The translations under genes and the position numbers were made by a program. The notes under the pieces were generated by a model, which saw only the letters and a list, made by a program, of their open reading frames with translations, searched no databases and was not told where the DNA came from. Shown one piece after another: positions 1 through 7,176 of a stretch of 22,340 bases of DNA (position 1 is the stretch's first letter; each line of letters opens with the position of its first letter). The stretch is from an uncultured Phascolarctobacterium sp. (lineage in GTDB: Bacteria; Bacillota; Negativicutes; Acidaminococcales; Acidaminococcaceae). Location: positions 1 through 22,340 of the forward strand of contig USBG01000011.1 of NCBI GenBank assembly GCA_900552855.1, written 5' to 3'.

Positions 1-337
1 TTTTATAAAGTCCTAAAGCGATACATTGATCTGCTCTGTTGCAGGGGTTATCACATTCTAGGCATGCTACTGGAGCCAGACTGCCTTCTACTGCGCGCAG
101 AATATCACCTACAGTGTATTCGTTAGGCTTTTTGGCAAGACGATAACCGCCCTGTGCACCACGGGCGCTAAGCACAAAATTAGCCTTGCTAAGCTGATGG
201 ATGATTTGTTCTAAATATTTGTCAGAAATATCCTGACGTTCAGCAACTGCTTTTAGGGGAATGTAGGTGCCATTATCGTTAACGGCTAGGTCCAGCATTA
301 GTCTTAGAGCATAACGCCCTTTAGTGGAAATTTTCAT
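1..337 (-). CDS. Rrf2/IscR-like transcriptional regulator (partial, C-terminus outside window)
   Basis: The reverse strand reads 112 codons from the ATG at 337 to the window edge with no stop. It begins MKISTKGRYALRLMLDLA, the classic Rrf2-family start, followed by a winged helix-turn-helix (about residues 8-65, with SDKYLEQIIHQL and ARGAQGGYRLAK as recognition helix and wing). Cysteines at residues 92, 95, 99 and 105 sit where IscR and NsrR carry their Fe-S cluster ligands. From the family, such proteins sense Fe-S status, nitric oxide or redox, or cysteine metabolism. Having four cysteines makes a metal or Fe-S cofactor likely, but the effector cannot be told from the sequence. The 3' end and the downstream genes, which often reveal the role (iscS/iscU or cysK), lie outside the window. 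It is transcribed away from the gene at 512. Confidence 0.9.
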   Translation of the reverse strand, partial: MKISTKGRYALRLMLDLAVNDNGTYIPLKAVAERQDISDKYLEQIIHQLSKANFVLSARGAQGGYRLAKKPNEYTVGDILRAVEGSLAPVACLECDNPCNRADQCIALGLYK

Positions 338-466
338 GGTCTCACAACCTTTCTTGTTGAATTCATTTTACTATGAAATAAGTAGGAATTCAAGAAATAA
401 ATAGTATGATGGTTAAAGTACTTATGGCTGAAAATAAATGCAAAAAATTTCCCTTTGCTGCTCTTT

Positions 467-480
467 TGTGATAAAATAAC
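467..480 (+). promoter_or_regulatory. Extended -10 promoter for the gene at 512
   Basis: TG-a-TAAAAT at 469-477 is an extended -10 element. The 14-mer TGTGATAAAATAAC that contains it recurs at 4231-4244 upstream of rsmI, again shortly before a gene start. The -35 region is weak. Inferred from pattern and position only. Confidence 0.45.
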
Positions 481-511
481 TTTGTATGACATAATAATTA
501 GGAGGCTCCAT

Positions 512-850
512 ATGGACGAGAAAAGCTTAGATAAAAATTTTAAAAGATTATTGTATACCTTTACTGCTGACGAAGAGCTGGCAAAGCTTTTAAACAAGGT
601 AAGCTTCCCCGAGCTGTTCAATCCCGAATTTATGCAGGCTAACAGCAAGTTTACTTCTATGGATGATATGATTTGGCGCAGTGGCTTTGGTATTATGAAC
701 CTGTTAGAGGTTGAAAACGTAAACCAACAGAAATGGAACGAATATATTGCTAAGCATACTGAATGCACCACCTGGCATCAATTTGGCAAGCTGGCGATGA
801 TTGCTTGGATGGAAGCAAAGCTGGAAGAAGTTAAAAAAGCTAAAAACTAA
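512..850 (+). CDS. Conserved-looking hypothetical protein, 112 aa
   Basis: The start at 512 is chosen because TTAGGAGG at 499-505 lies at normal spacing before ATGGACGAG. A longer upstream reading from 455 has no ribosome-binding site. The product is a soluble, mildly charged, probably all-alpha protein (MDEKSLDKNFKRLLYTF... ending EAKLEEVKKAKN). It is rich in Trp, Met and Phe in its second half (WRSGFGIMNLL, WHQFGKLAMIAWMEAKLEE). I see no signal peptide, no transmembrane segment and no catalytic motif that I know. A hairpin terminator follows directly, so it is probably monocistronic. I do not recognise the family. Its good ribosome-binding site, own promoter-like element and terminator support a real gene. 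Confidence 0.75.
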   Translation: MDEKSLDKNFKRLLYTFTADEELAKLLNKVSFPELFNPEFMQANSKFTSMDDMIWRSGFGIMNLLEVENVNQQKWNEYIAKHTECTTWHQFGKLAMIAWMEAKLEEVKKAKN

Positions 851-856
851 TAACTG

Positions 857-891
857 ATTACCGAGGCTTAAGGCTTCGGTAATTTTTTTTT
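857..891 (+). terminator. Intrinsic terminator after the 112-aa gene
   Basis: An 11-bp stem (ATTACCGAGGC paired with GGCTTCGGTAAT, one G-U) is followed by a run of eight T. It sits 6 bp after the stop codon at 850. Confidence 0.9.
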
Positions 892-903
892 GAGGGGTTA
901 AAT

Positions 904-1842
904 ATGGAAATAGTATTACATTCTTTAAATGGTGTCCTCACTGTTCTGATTATGATAGCAATAGGTGCTTTTTTAGAGCGCAAGGGATGGTTTGATGATA
1001 AAGGTGTGGCTCTTGTATCAAAGCTTGTAACTCAGGTTTGTTTGCCTACATATATGCTAACCAATATTTTGAGCAGGTTTCAGCATGATCAGCTAATAAG
1101 CATGTCCAAGGGCTTAATTGTTCCGTTTCTTTCTATGATGGCAGGCTATTTTATTAGCAAGCTGATTGCTAAAATTGTCGGTATACCTAGTAGTCGTGCT
1201 GGTATTTTTACTGCTTGCGTCAGCTTTTCTAATACTATATTTATAGGATTGCCCTTAGGCATTGCCTTGTTTGGCGATGCTGGTGCACCATATATTATGA
1301 TTTACTATATGGTAAATACAACTCTTTTTTGGACCTTAGGTGTGTATGAGCTGGCCTCTGGTGCTGGTACAAATACTTCTTTGTTTAGTAAGCAGACAAT
1401 ACGTAATATTTTATCCTTGCCACTATTAGGATTTATGGTAGGCGTTGTTATGGTTATTTTAGAATTACAGCTACCTGCACCAATTTTTAAAGCATTTGCT
1501 TATATTGGTGGTATGACCACACCCTTAGCTATGATGTTTATTGGTATAGCGATGAGTAAGACTAATTGGAGTGAGATAAGGTTAGGTAAGGAGCTGGTTG
1601 TGGCTATGCTTGGACGTTATTTTGTTTGTCCTGTAATAGTTATTGCCATGCTGCCCTTCTTTGAGCTGGAGCCACTGATGGAAAAGGTATTTGTTATGAT
1701 TGCCGCCATGCCGGCTATGACTAATACTGCCATTGTAGCTAAAGCATATGGTGGTGACTATAAGTATGCGGCAATGCTTACTGCTGTTAGTACAGTTTTA
1801 GCAGTAGTAATGATACCCTTCTACATGTGGATTATTCATTAA
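904..1842 (+). CDS. AEC (auxin efflux carrier) family permease
   Basis: This 312-aa, strongly hydrophobic protein has about ten predicted membrane segments spread over the whole length, the size and layout of the AEC/Mem_trans family (YfdV and MleP-like). Family features are the N-terminal ...GVLTVLIMIAIGAFLERKGWFDDK and the polar-interrupted helix CVSFSNTIFIGLPLGIALFG near residues 105-125, with a second half-repeat containing MAAMPAMTNTAIVAKAYGGD near residues 265-285. Bacterial members are secondary carriers, some exporting or exchanging malate or other organic acids; the substrate here is not readable. GAGGGG at 892-897 provides the ribosome-binding site for the ATG at 904. Flanking terminators on both sides make it a single-gene unit. 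Confidence 0.85.
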   Translation: MEIVLHSLNGVLTVLIMIAIGAFLERKGWFDDKGVALVSKLVTQVCLPTYMLTNILSRFQHDQLISMSKGLIVPFLSMMAGYFISKLIAKIVGIPSSRAGIFTACVSFSNTIFIGLPLGIALFGDAGAPYIMIYYMVNTTLFWTLGVYELASGAGTNTSLFSKQTIRNILSLPLLGFMVGVVMVILELQLPAPIFKAFAYIGGMTTPLAMMFIGIAMSKTNWSEIRLGKELVVAMLGRYFVCPVIVIAMLPFFELEPLMEKVFVMIAAMPAMTNTAIVAKAYGGDYKYAAMLTAVSTVLAVVMIPFYMWIIH

Positions 1843-1866
1843 GCTAAAAACGAACAAAAGATATTT

Positions 1867-1904
1867 AAAAAGCGGTTTGAGTTGCATTCGAACCGCTTTT
1901 TTCT
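1867..1904 (+). terminator. Intrinsic terminator after the AEC permease
   Basis: A stem of AAAAAGCGGTTTGA against TCGAACCGCTTTTT (one G-U, 7-nt loop) ends in a T tract. It lies 25 bp beyond the stop codon at 1842. Confidence 0.9.
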
Positions 1905-2020
1905 TTGTTTAATAGCGAACGAAATGTAAATTATATATATTAAAAAGCAAGAAATGCGGTAAAATACAAGATATAGTAGTGAAAATCTAAAACGAACACT
2001 ATTGCGCAAAGCGAACAAGA

Positions 2021-2049
2021 TTGACAAAATACGTTCTGTGAAGTACAAT
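2021..2049 (+). promoter_or_regulatory. Consensus sigma-70-type promoter for the LysM gene
   Basis: TTGACA at 2021-2026, a 17-bp spacer, then TACAAT at 2044-2049; only one base departs from consensus. CGAAC pentamers at 2012-2016 and 1992-1996 sit just upstream, and an inverted copy (CGTTC) lies inside the spacer at 2032-2036, so a repressor site is possible. The promoter itself is well supported. Confidence 0.8.
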
Positions 2050-2084
2050 ATAATCAAACAAATATTCGATAAGAGGTAAACGCA

Positions 2085-2372
2085 ATGAAAAAGATTTTAG
2101 CGATTATGTGCTTGAGTGTTACTTTATATGCTGGCTACAATATGGTGTTTGCAGAGGAATATGTTTATAAAAATGATATTGTGACTGTTGGTAAGGGTGA
2201 AACTCTTTGGGAAATCGCAGGGCGTTATCGTGAAGAGGATGAGGATATCCGCGACGTTATTGATAGAATTTGCGATGCCAACGGTATTACTCAGTGTATT
2301 ATTTATCCTGGTCAGGATTTGTATGTGCCTGTTCGTGTTGACAATAGCGGTTCACAGGTTGCTGTTAAATAA
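2085..2372 (+). CDS. Small secreted LysM-domain protein
   Basis: A 95-aa protein with an N-terminal signal sequence or membrane anchor (residues 1-23, KK followed by a hydrophobic core, AXA-like FAEE junction) and a single LysM domain at about residues 33-83. The hallmark LysM start VGKGETLWEIAGRY and the end YPGQDLYVPV are both present. LysM binds N-acetylglucosamine in peptidoglycan. An acidic insert (EEDEDIRD, residues 50-57) and two cysteines (63 and 71) that could form a disulfide are distinctive. The size and layout resemble YneA-type cell-division suppressors of the Bacillota, but lexA is not adjacent and no canonical LexA box was found, so that identity is only a possibility. GAGGTAA at 2072-2078 precedes the ATG. 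It probably shares its transcript with the gene at 2470. Confidence 0.85.
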   Translation: MKKILAIMCLSVTLYAGYNMVFAEEYVYKNDIVTVGKGETLWEIAGRYREEDEDIRDVIDRICDANGITQCIIYPGQDLYVPVRVDNSGSQVAVK

Positions 2373-2469
2373 TTCACCAATTTGTTTCAAGGACTCTTTT
2401 GGTTTATGTCGAATATAGGTATCAAGAACTTTAGAGTGGAAGATGCTTATATTTAAGGAGGCGTAAATT

Positions 2470-2898
2470 ATGGAGAATAAGAAATGGATAGTTGGTGCAT
2501 TGGTGTGTGGCTTGGTGTTAGGTAGTAGTGTTGCTCCTGTACAAGCAAGCTTTTTAGGAAAGATTTTAAAGGGTGGTGCTATTGGAGCCGTTGTAAATGC
2601 AACTGCTAAGCCTTTGAATGATGGTATCAATACTATTACTGCTAAGTATGGCGTAAGCTCTACTGATGCGACTAAGGTTGTGCCTATTATTGCTATTGGT
2701 GATGGTACTCGCGCTGGTGCTGCACAGGTTTCCGGTCCGCAGCATAAGGTTGACCAATGTGCTGCAGCTTTGCAGATTGAGCAAACGATTTTGGGTGTTC
2801 GTGCGGTAATTTTGATTCCCATTGATCGTGTAGATATTAAAAATATTAATCGTGTACAAGGCGTTGGCGTAGCTGCTCAGTTGGACGTTAAGCTGTAA
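2470..2898 (+). CDS. Exported protein of unknown function, 142 aa
   Basis: AAGGAGG at 2456-2462 precedes the ATG. Residues 1-26 form a clear Sec signal peptide (ENKK, then a Gly/Leu/Val core, with cleavage after APVQA). The mature part has a Gly/Ala-rich segment (LGKILKGGAIGAVVNAT), then an alternating beta-type region with VVPIIAIGDGTRAGAAQVSGP (about residues 70-90) and a C-terminal IPIDRVDIKNINRVQGVGVAAQLDVKL. No catalytic motif is visible and I do not recognise the family. The 97-bp gap from the LysM gene contains no terminator, so co-expression and a cell-envelope role are plausible inferences. A terminator follows at 2976. Confidence 0.8.
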   Translation: MENKKWIVGALVCGLVLGSSVAPVQASFLGKILKGGAIGAVVNATAKPLNDGINTITAKYGVSSTDATKVVPIIAIGDGTRAGAAQVSGPQHKVDQCAAALQIEQTILGVRAVILIPIDRVDIKNINRVQGVGVAAQLDVKL

Positions 2899-2975
2899 GT
2901 AACTCGTAAATGCTAGTTTGATAAACTTGTTATGGTGTTTAAACCATGGATAAGAAAAGTGAATAGAAAATCTTG

Positions 2976-3006
2976 GGATGCATTCTGTAGGGAGTGCATC
3001 CTTTTT
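2976..3006 (+). terminator. Intrinsic terminator after the exported-protein gene
   Basis: A 10-bp stem GGATGCATTC / GAGTGCATCC (one G-U) with a 6-nt loop is followed by five T. It closes the LysM plus exported-protein unit. Confidence 0.85.
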
Positions 3007-3249
3007 GTATTTTCTTGTCTGGTATATGCCAAGGCCTGCAACATGATTATGAAGTTTTAGTTGCTTATAGCTATTATGGTTTAGATATGTACTGTATTTT
3101 AGGGCGGTTGTCTTTAACAAGAGGTGCTTTTTTGTTAAGGGCTTTAAGCAGCTTCATAGATTAGTAAAGTTGGTAAACAAAAGGGCATATCTAATATAAT
3201 GCATCCAGAATTTGGCTATTGTATTGTTGTAGTTGTGTACTTATTGTAT
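3007..3249. other. Non-coding stretch between convergent units
   Basis: About 240 bp between two convergent terminators. I see no open frame with a start and ribosome-binding site, no tRNA-like fold and no clear repeat. Together with the adjacent terminators the gene-free gap runs from 2899 to 3304. Confidence 0.5.
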
Positions 3250-3285
3250 AAAGAAAAGGCTGCACAGACTTTTGTCCATACAGCC
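3250..3285 (-). terminator. Intrinsic terminator of the Dph6-like gene
   Basis: Read on the minus strand, GGCTGTATGGAC pairs with GTCTGTGCAGCC across an AAAA loop (12 bp including G-U pairs), followed by TTTTCTTT. It begins 20 bp after the stop codon at 3305. Confidence 0.85.
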
Positions 3286-3304
3286 TAGTTTTTCTGTTAG
3301 AATG

Positions 3305-3952
3305 TTATTTTACTGTAATATCAATGTAGGAATGGTCACCAATATCAGCAATTTCATTTAGCTTATAGGGAAGAGGATGCTTAAAGATAGGACCATCAAC
3401 TGCTAAGGTGTGGTATTCACCATTTTCACCGCAAATGTCAATGCCAGCCTTCTTCATTACTTCCACAGACTCCAAATCCAGAATACGGCCTAAAAGCTCA
3501 CGGGGGATAAGATTATTTTTTAATGCCTTAATAACGCATTTATAGCCTAAATCAATAAGCTCGTAAACATTTTCAGCTCTGTCGCGATGCCATAAAGGAA
3601 ACACTGCCTTGATATTTACATTTTTACAGCGTTCTTCACACCAGGCGCGGTTGCCTTCGATATCAATATCACCAAAGCAGGCAGCCTCTGCACCCATAGA
3701 CATAGCCTTGCGTAGGCTTTCTTCCATGTTCAGATGATATTCTTCACCCTTAGTAGGTGTTAGAAGCAGAGGAATATCGAGTGCCTTGGAATATTCTTCA
3801 AGCATCTGATAATCAGCTCCATGGAAGTAGGAGCGGTCAGCATCGGGGTTACACATAACAATCAAAGCAACTGCCTGATGACCATCAGCAAGCATTTTAT
3901 GTAGGGCTAGGGTGCTATCCTTACCACAGCTATATGACATAACAAATTTCAT
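3305..3952 (-). CDS. Dph6/DUF71-family PP-loop ATP pyrophosphatase
   Basis: This 215-aa protein starts MKFVMSYSCGKDSTLALHKM. The SCGKDS motif (residues 8-13) is the PP-loop of adenylating N-type ATP pyrophosphatases. The family-specific GENGEYHTLAVDGP block (residues 175-188) and FPLWHRDR (118-125) place it in the Dph6 (diphthine-ammonia ligase) / DUF71 group. Eukaryotic and archaeal Dph6 amidates diphthine on EF2; bacteria lack diphthamide, and some bacterial DUF71 members have been proposed to act in B12-related salvage. The actual substrate here is unknown. Length matches the short bacterial single-domain form. It stands alone between its own terminator and a divergent intergenic region that contains two inverted repeats. 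Confidence 0.85.
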   Translation of the reverse strand: MKFVMSYSCGKDSTLALHKMLADGHQAVALIVMCNPDADRSYFHGADYQMLEEYSKALDIPLLLTPTKGEEYHLNMEESLRKAMSMGAEAACFGDIDIEGNRAWCEERCKNVNIKAVFPLWHRDRAENVYELIDLGYKCVIKALKNNLIPRELLGRILDLESVEVMKKAGIDICGENGEYHTLAVDGPIFKHPLPYKLNEIADIGDHSYIDITVK

Positions 3953-3988
3953 TATTAAGCCTCCGTTTTTCCTGATTTTTCCAGATTT

Positions 3989-4080
3989 TCTGTAAGATTA
4001 ATACATAGAAAATAGCTTACAGACTGGATTTGGACTGCTTTATTGAATATAAGAATATTTCCTTATATGCCTATATTCAA
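3989..4080. repeat. Two inverted repeats in the Dph6-like / rsmI divergent region
   Basis: First pair: TCTGTAAG at 3989-3996 and CTTACAGA at 4016-4023, perfect 8-bp arms with a 19-bp spacer, about 40-70 bp upstream of the Dph6-like start. Second pair: TTGAATATA at 4043-4051 and TATATTCAA at 4072-4080, perfect 9-bp arms with a 20-bp spacer. They could be operators or RNA hairpins. The arm sequences are seen directly; the function is unknown. The whole gene-free gap is 3953-4295. Confidence 0.5.
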
Positions 4081-4230
4081 GATTATATCACAAAAGGGGA
4101 GCAATAATAAATAGTGATAAGTAATGTATGTTAAAGATATTTAAGAATAAGATTTTTTGAGAAATAAACTTTTCGCAGTTCTTGTATACTTAGGAAATAT
4201 CCTTGCTTTTCCTTTATTTATTACGTAGAG

Positions 4231-4244
4231 TGTGATAAAATAAC
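4231..4244 (+). promoter_or_regulatory. Extended -10 promoter for rsmI-metG
   Basis: TG-a-TAAAAT at 4233-4241 lies about 55 bp upstream of the rsmI start. The surrounding 14-mer is identical to the one upstream of the gene at 512. No good -35 element is seen. Confidence 0.5.
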
Positions 4245-4295
4245 CTTATTATGGATAAGTGTTTGTTTGCCTAAAAATTAACAGGAGGCGAGGCT

Positions 4296-5153
4296 GTGAC
4301 AATGTCAAAAAATACATATGGAAATTTGTATCTGTGTGCTACGCCTATCGGTAATCTTGAGGACATGACTCCGCGTGCCTTAAGGATGCTGCAGGAGGCA
4401 GATATAATCGCCGCAGAGGACACAAGACATACTCTGCAGCTTCTGAATCATTTTAATATCAAGGGACATTTGGTCCGTTATGATGAGCATAGTAAGGAAA
4501 AGCAGGGAGCATATCTCTTAGAGGAAATGCTGCAGGGAAAAAATGTTACTTTGGTTAGTGACGCAGGTTATCCTGGTATTGCAGATCCTGGTGAGGCATT
4601 GGCTAAGGAGGCCATTGAGGCAGGCATTAAGGTGGTGCCTGTGCCTGGTGCTAATGCAGCATTATGTGCTCTTATTGCCTCTGGTTTGCCTACGTATCCC
4701 TTTTTCTTTGGTGGCTTTTTGCCTAAAAGCAAAAAGAACAGACGTGAGCAGCTGGAGCTGTGGAAGCATATTCCGGCCACTATGATTTTATATGAAGCAC
4801 CTCATCGCATTGATGATGTTTTAGAGGATATTTTATCCTGTTGGGGTGATAGACCTATGGCTGCTGCTCGTGAGCTTACTAAGCTCCACGAGGAATTTTA
4901 TCGTGGCACTGTAAGCAGCACCTTGGCATGGCTTAAGGAAAAGCCACCTCGTGGAGAGTTTTGCTTGATTATTGGTCCAGGCGAGGTCAAGATCGAGGAA
5001 GAGGGCGAACAGCTGGAGCCCTTGGACGAGGTGCGCAGGCTGATTGCTGAGGGTATGGATAAAAAGGCAGCATTGGCTCAGGTAGCCAAACAACGTAAAA
5101 TCCCCAAAAGGGAGCTATACAATCAATTAATTGCAGAAGGAGACGGAAAGTAA
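4296..5153 (+). CDS. rsmI: 16S rRNA (cytidine(1402)-2'-O)-methyltransferase RsmI
   Basis: A SAM-dependent methylase of the tetrapyrrole methylase fold that 2'-O-methylates C1402 in the 30S decoding centre. Family motifs are all present: ATPIGN (residues 15-20), AEDTR (40-44), SDAGYPGIADPG (88-99), VPGAN (116-120), FLPKSKKNRREQL (141-153), YEAPHR (166-171), ARELTKLHEEFYRG (191-204) and GEFCLII (220-226). The GTG at 4296 is favoured as start because AGGAGG (4283-4288) is 7 nt away; ATG at 4302 would be 13 nt away. The length of 285 aa is normal. Its stop codon is separated from the metG ATG by a single base, so the two are co-transcribed and probably translationally coupled. Confidence 0.96.
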   Translation: MTMSKNTYGNLYLCATPIGNLEDMTPRALRMLQEADIIAAEDTRHTLQLLNHFNIKGHLVRYDEHSKEKQGAYLLEEMLQGKNVTLVSDAGYPGIADPGEALAKEAIEAGIKVVPVPGANAALCALIASGLPTYPFFFGGFLPKSKKNRREQLELWKHIPATMILYEAPHRIDDVLEDILSCWGDRPMAAARELTKLHEEFYRGTVSSTLAWLKEKPPRGEFCLIIGPGEVKIEEEGEQLEPLDEVRRLIAEGMDKKAALAQVAKQRKIPKRELYNQLIAEGDGK

Positions 5154-5154
5154 G

Positions 5155-7107
5155 ATGACAAAACCGACATTCTATATTACTACCCCTATTTATTATCCCA
5201 GTGACAATCTGCATATTGGTCACGCATATTGCACCACCGTTGCAGACTCCTTGGCACGCTTTCATCGTTTGAAGGGAGAGGATGTATTTTTCCTGACCGG
5301 TAGTGATGAGCATGGCCTGAAGATTCAACGTAAGGCTAAGGAAAAAGGCGTAACTCCTATTGAGTATGTTGACGCTATTATTGCTAACTTTAAGCTGCTC
5401 TGGAAAGAGTTGAATATTTCTAACAATGATTTTATTCGTACCAGCCAAGAGCGTCACCACAAGGTTGTACAAGACGTTCTGGAAAAAATCTATGCTCAGG
5501 GCGATATCTATAAGAAAAATTACAAGGGTCTGTACTGCGTTCCCTGTGAGTCCTACTGGCTGGAGCGTCAGCTGGTTGATGGCAAATGCCCTGACTGCGG
5601 CCGTCCTGTAGAGGAAATGGAAGAGGAAAGCTACTTCTTCAAAATGTCCAAATACCAAGAATGGTGGCTGCAATTTATCGAAGAAAATCCTGATTTCATC
5701 CAACCGGCAAGCCGTCGTAACGAGATGATTAACTTTGTTAAGCAAGGCTTAGAGGATTTGTGCATTACTCGTACTACCTTTGATTGGGGTATTCCTGTTC
5801 CCTTTGATAAAAAGCACGTTGTATATGTGTGGTTTGACGCTTTGCTGAACTACCTGACAGGTATTAAATATGGCACTGATGATGCTATGTTCAACAAATA
5901 TTGGCCTGCAAGCCTGCATTTGGTTGGTAAGGAAATCGTCCGCTTCCACACCATTATTTGGCCTATTATGCTTCACGCTATGGGTATGGAAATGCCTAAG
6001 AAGGTATATGGTCATGGCTGGCTTGTTGTTGACGGTGATAAGATGTCCAAATCCAAGGGCAATGTAATTGACCCCTTGGGCTTGATTGACGAGTTTGGTG
6101 CAGATGCTATCCGCTTCTTCCTGCTTCGCGAAATCAACCTGGGCAATGACGGTAACTTCTCTCGTGATGCTTTGATTAACCGCGTAAATGCAGATTTAGC
6201 AAATGACCTGGGTAACCTGCTGCATAGAACTGTAAGCATGATTGAAAAATACCATAAAGGCATTGTAACTGATGCTGGTGCTGCTGAGGCTATTGATGAT
6301 GAGCTGAAGGCATTGGTAAAGGAAACTGTTGCTAACTATATCCAGGATATGGATAAAATGGAAATTAACACTGCTATTAAAGGCGTTTGGGCGCTGATTA
6401 GCCGTGCTAACAAATACATTGATGAAACTGCTCCTTGGATTTTGGCAAAGGATGAGGCTAAGGCTGAACGTTTGCAAACTGTTATGTACAATTTAGCAGA
6501 GACATTGCGTATTGTAGCAATCCTGATTAGCCCCTTCATTCCTTCTACCAGCCCCAAAATCTACACTCAACTGGGCTTAGAGGTTCCTGAACAATTCCTG
6601 CTGGAGGAAGCTGTTTGGGGTAAGCTGGCTAATGGCACTAAGGTTGCTAAGGGTGAGCCTCTGTATCCGCGTATTGAGATTGCTGAGGATGGTGCAACCA
6701 TTATTGGCGGCAAACGCTATGAGCACAAGGTTGAGGTTAAGGAAGAGCCTAAGGAAGAAAAGCCTGCTATGGAGCCCATTAAACCGGAAATCACCTTTGA
6801 TGTATTCGAAAAGATGGACTTGCGCGTAGGCAAGATTCTGGAGGCTGAAAAGGTTAAGAAATCCAAGAAGCTGATGAAGCTGCAGGTTGAAATCGGTGAC
6901 GAGGTTCGTACTATTGTTAGTGGTATTGCTATGTACTATACTGCTGAACAGTTGGTAGGCCGCAATGTTGTCGTTATTGCTAACTTGGCTCCGGCTAAGC
7001 TCTTTGGTATTGAATCCTTTGGTATGCTGCTGGCAGCTTCTGACGGTCAGGGCAACCTGGTATTGGCAGATGCTCCTGGTATGGCAAGTGGCAGCCGCGT
7101 AAAATAA
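5155..7107 (+). CDS. metG: Methionyl-tRNA synthetase
   Basis: A class I aminoacyl-tRNA synthetase that charges tRNA-Met. Visible features: the HIGH signature at residues 20-23 (PSDNLHIGHAYCTT), a zinc knuckle with Cys 128, 131, 145 and 148, KMSKS at 296-300, the helical anticodon-binding domain around 370-510, and a C-terminal Trbp111-like tRNA-binding OB domain at 546-650 (FEKMDLRVGKILEAE...). The start is set at ATG 5155, giving 650 aa, the usual size; an in-frame TTG at 5131 lies inside rsmI and is unlikely. AAGGAG at 5137-5142 and GGAAAG at 5145-5150 are the possible ribosome-binding sites. It follows rsmI with one intervening base and is ended by a strong terminator. Confidence 0.98.
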   Translation: MTKPTFYITTPIYYPSDNLHIGHAYCTTVADSLARFHRLKGEDVFFLTGSDEHGLKIQRKAKEKGVTPIEYVDAIIANFKLLWKELNISNNDFIRTSQERHHKVVQDVLEKIYAQGDIYKKNYKGLYCVPCESYWLERQLVDGKCPDCGRPVEEMEEESYFFKMSKYQEWWLQFIEENPDFIQPASRRNEMINFVKQGLEDLCITRTTFDWGIPVPFDKKHVVYVWFDALLNYLTGIKYGTDDAMFNKYWPASLHLVGKEIVRFHTIIWPIMLHAMGMEMPKKVYGHGWLVVDGDKMSKSKGNVIDPLGLIDEFGADAIRFFLLREINLGNDGNFSRDALINRVNADLANDLGNLLHRTVSMIEKYHKGIVTDAGAAEAIDDELKALVKETVANYIQDMDKMEINTAIKGVWALISRANKYIDETAPWILAKDEAKAERLQTVMYNLAETLRIVAILISPFIPSTSPKIYTQLGLEVPEQFLLEEAVWGKLANGTKVAKGEPLYPRIEIAEDGATIIGGKRYEHKVEVKEEPKEEKPAMEPIKPEITFDVFEKMDLRVGKILEAEKVKKSKKLMKLQVEIGDEVRTIVSGIAMYYTAEQLVGRNVVVIANLAPAKLFGIESFGMLLAASDGQGNLVLADAPGMASGSRVK

Positions 7108-7120
7108 TATTTAAAAATAA

Positions 7121-7156
7121 AAAGAGGCGTCAGCACTAGCTGGCGCCTTTTATATA
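7121..7156 (+). terminator. Intrinsic terminator after metG
   Basis: AGGCGTCAGC pairs with GCTGGCGCCT (one G-U) across an ACTA loop, followed by TTTTATAT. The next gene starts only about 20 bp later, so some read-through into tatD is possible. Confidence 0.85.
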
Positions 7157-7176
7157 GTTAAGAAGCGAGGTATATT

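Noticed and set aside
1843..2084. LexA (SOS) box upstream of the LysM gene
   Set aside because: Several CGAAC half-sites are present but none is paired with GTTCG at the 4-bp spacing of the Bacillota LexA box.
2352..3120. Long minus-strand ORFs over the exported-protein gene
   Set aside because: They are antisense shadows without ribosome-binding sites; the plus frame has a signal peptide, a ribosome-binding site and a terminator.
5131..5154. Earlier TTG start for metG
   Set aside because: It lies inside rsmI and adds residues before the normal MetG N-terminus; ATG 5155 fits the family and the ribosome-binding sites.
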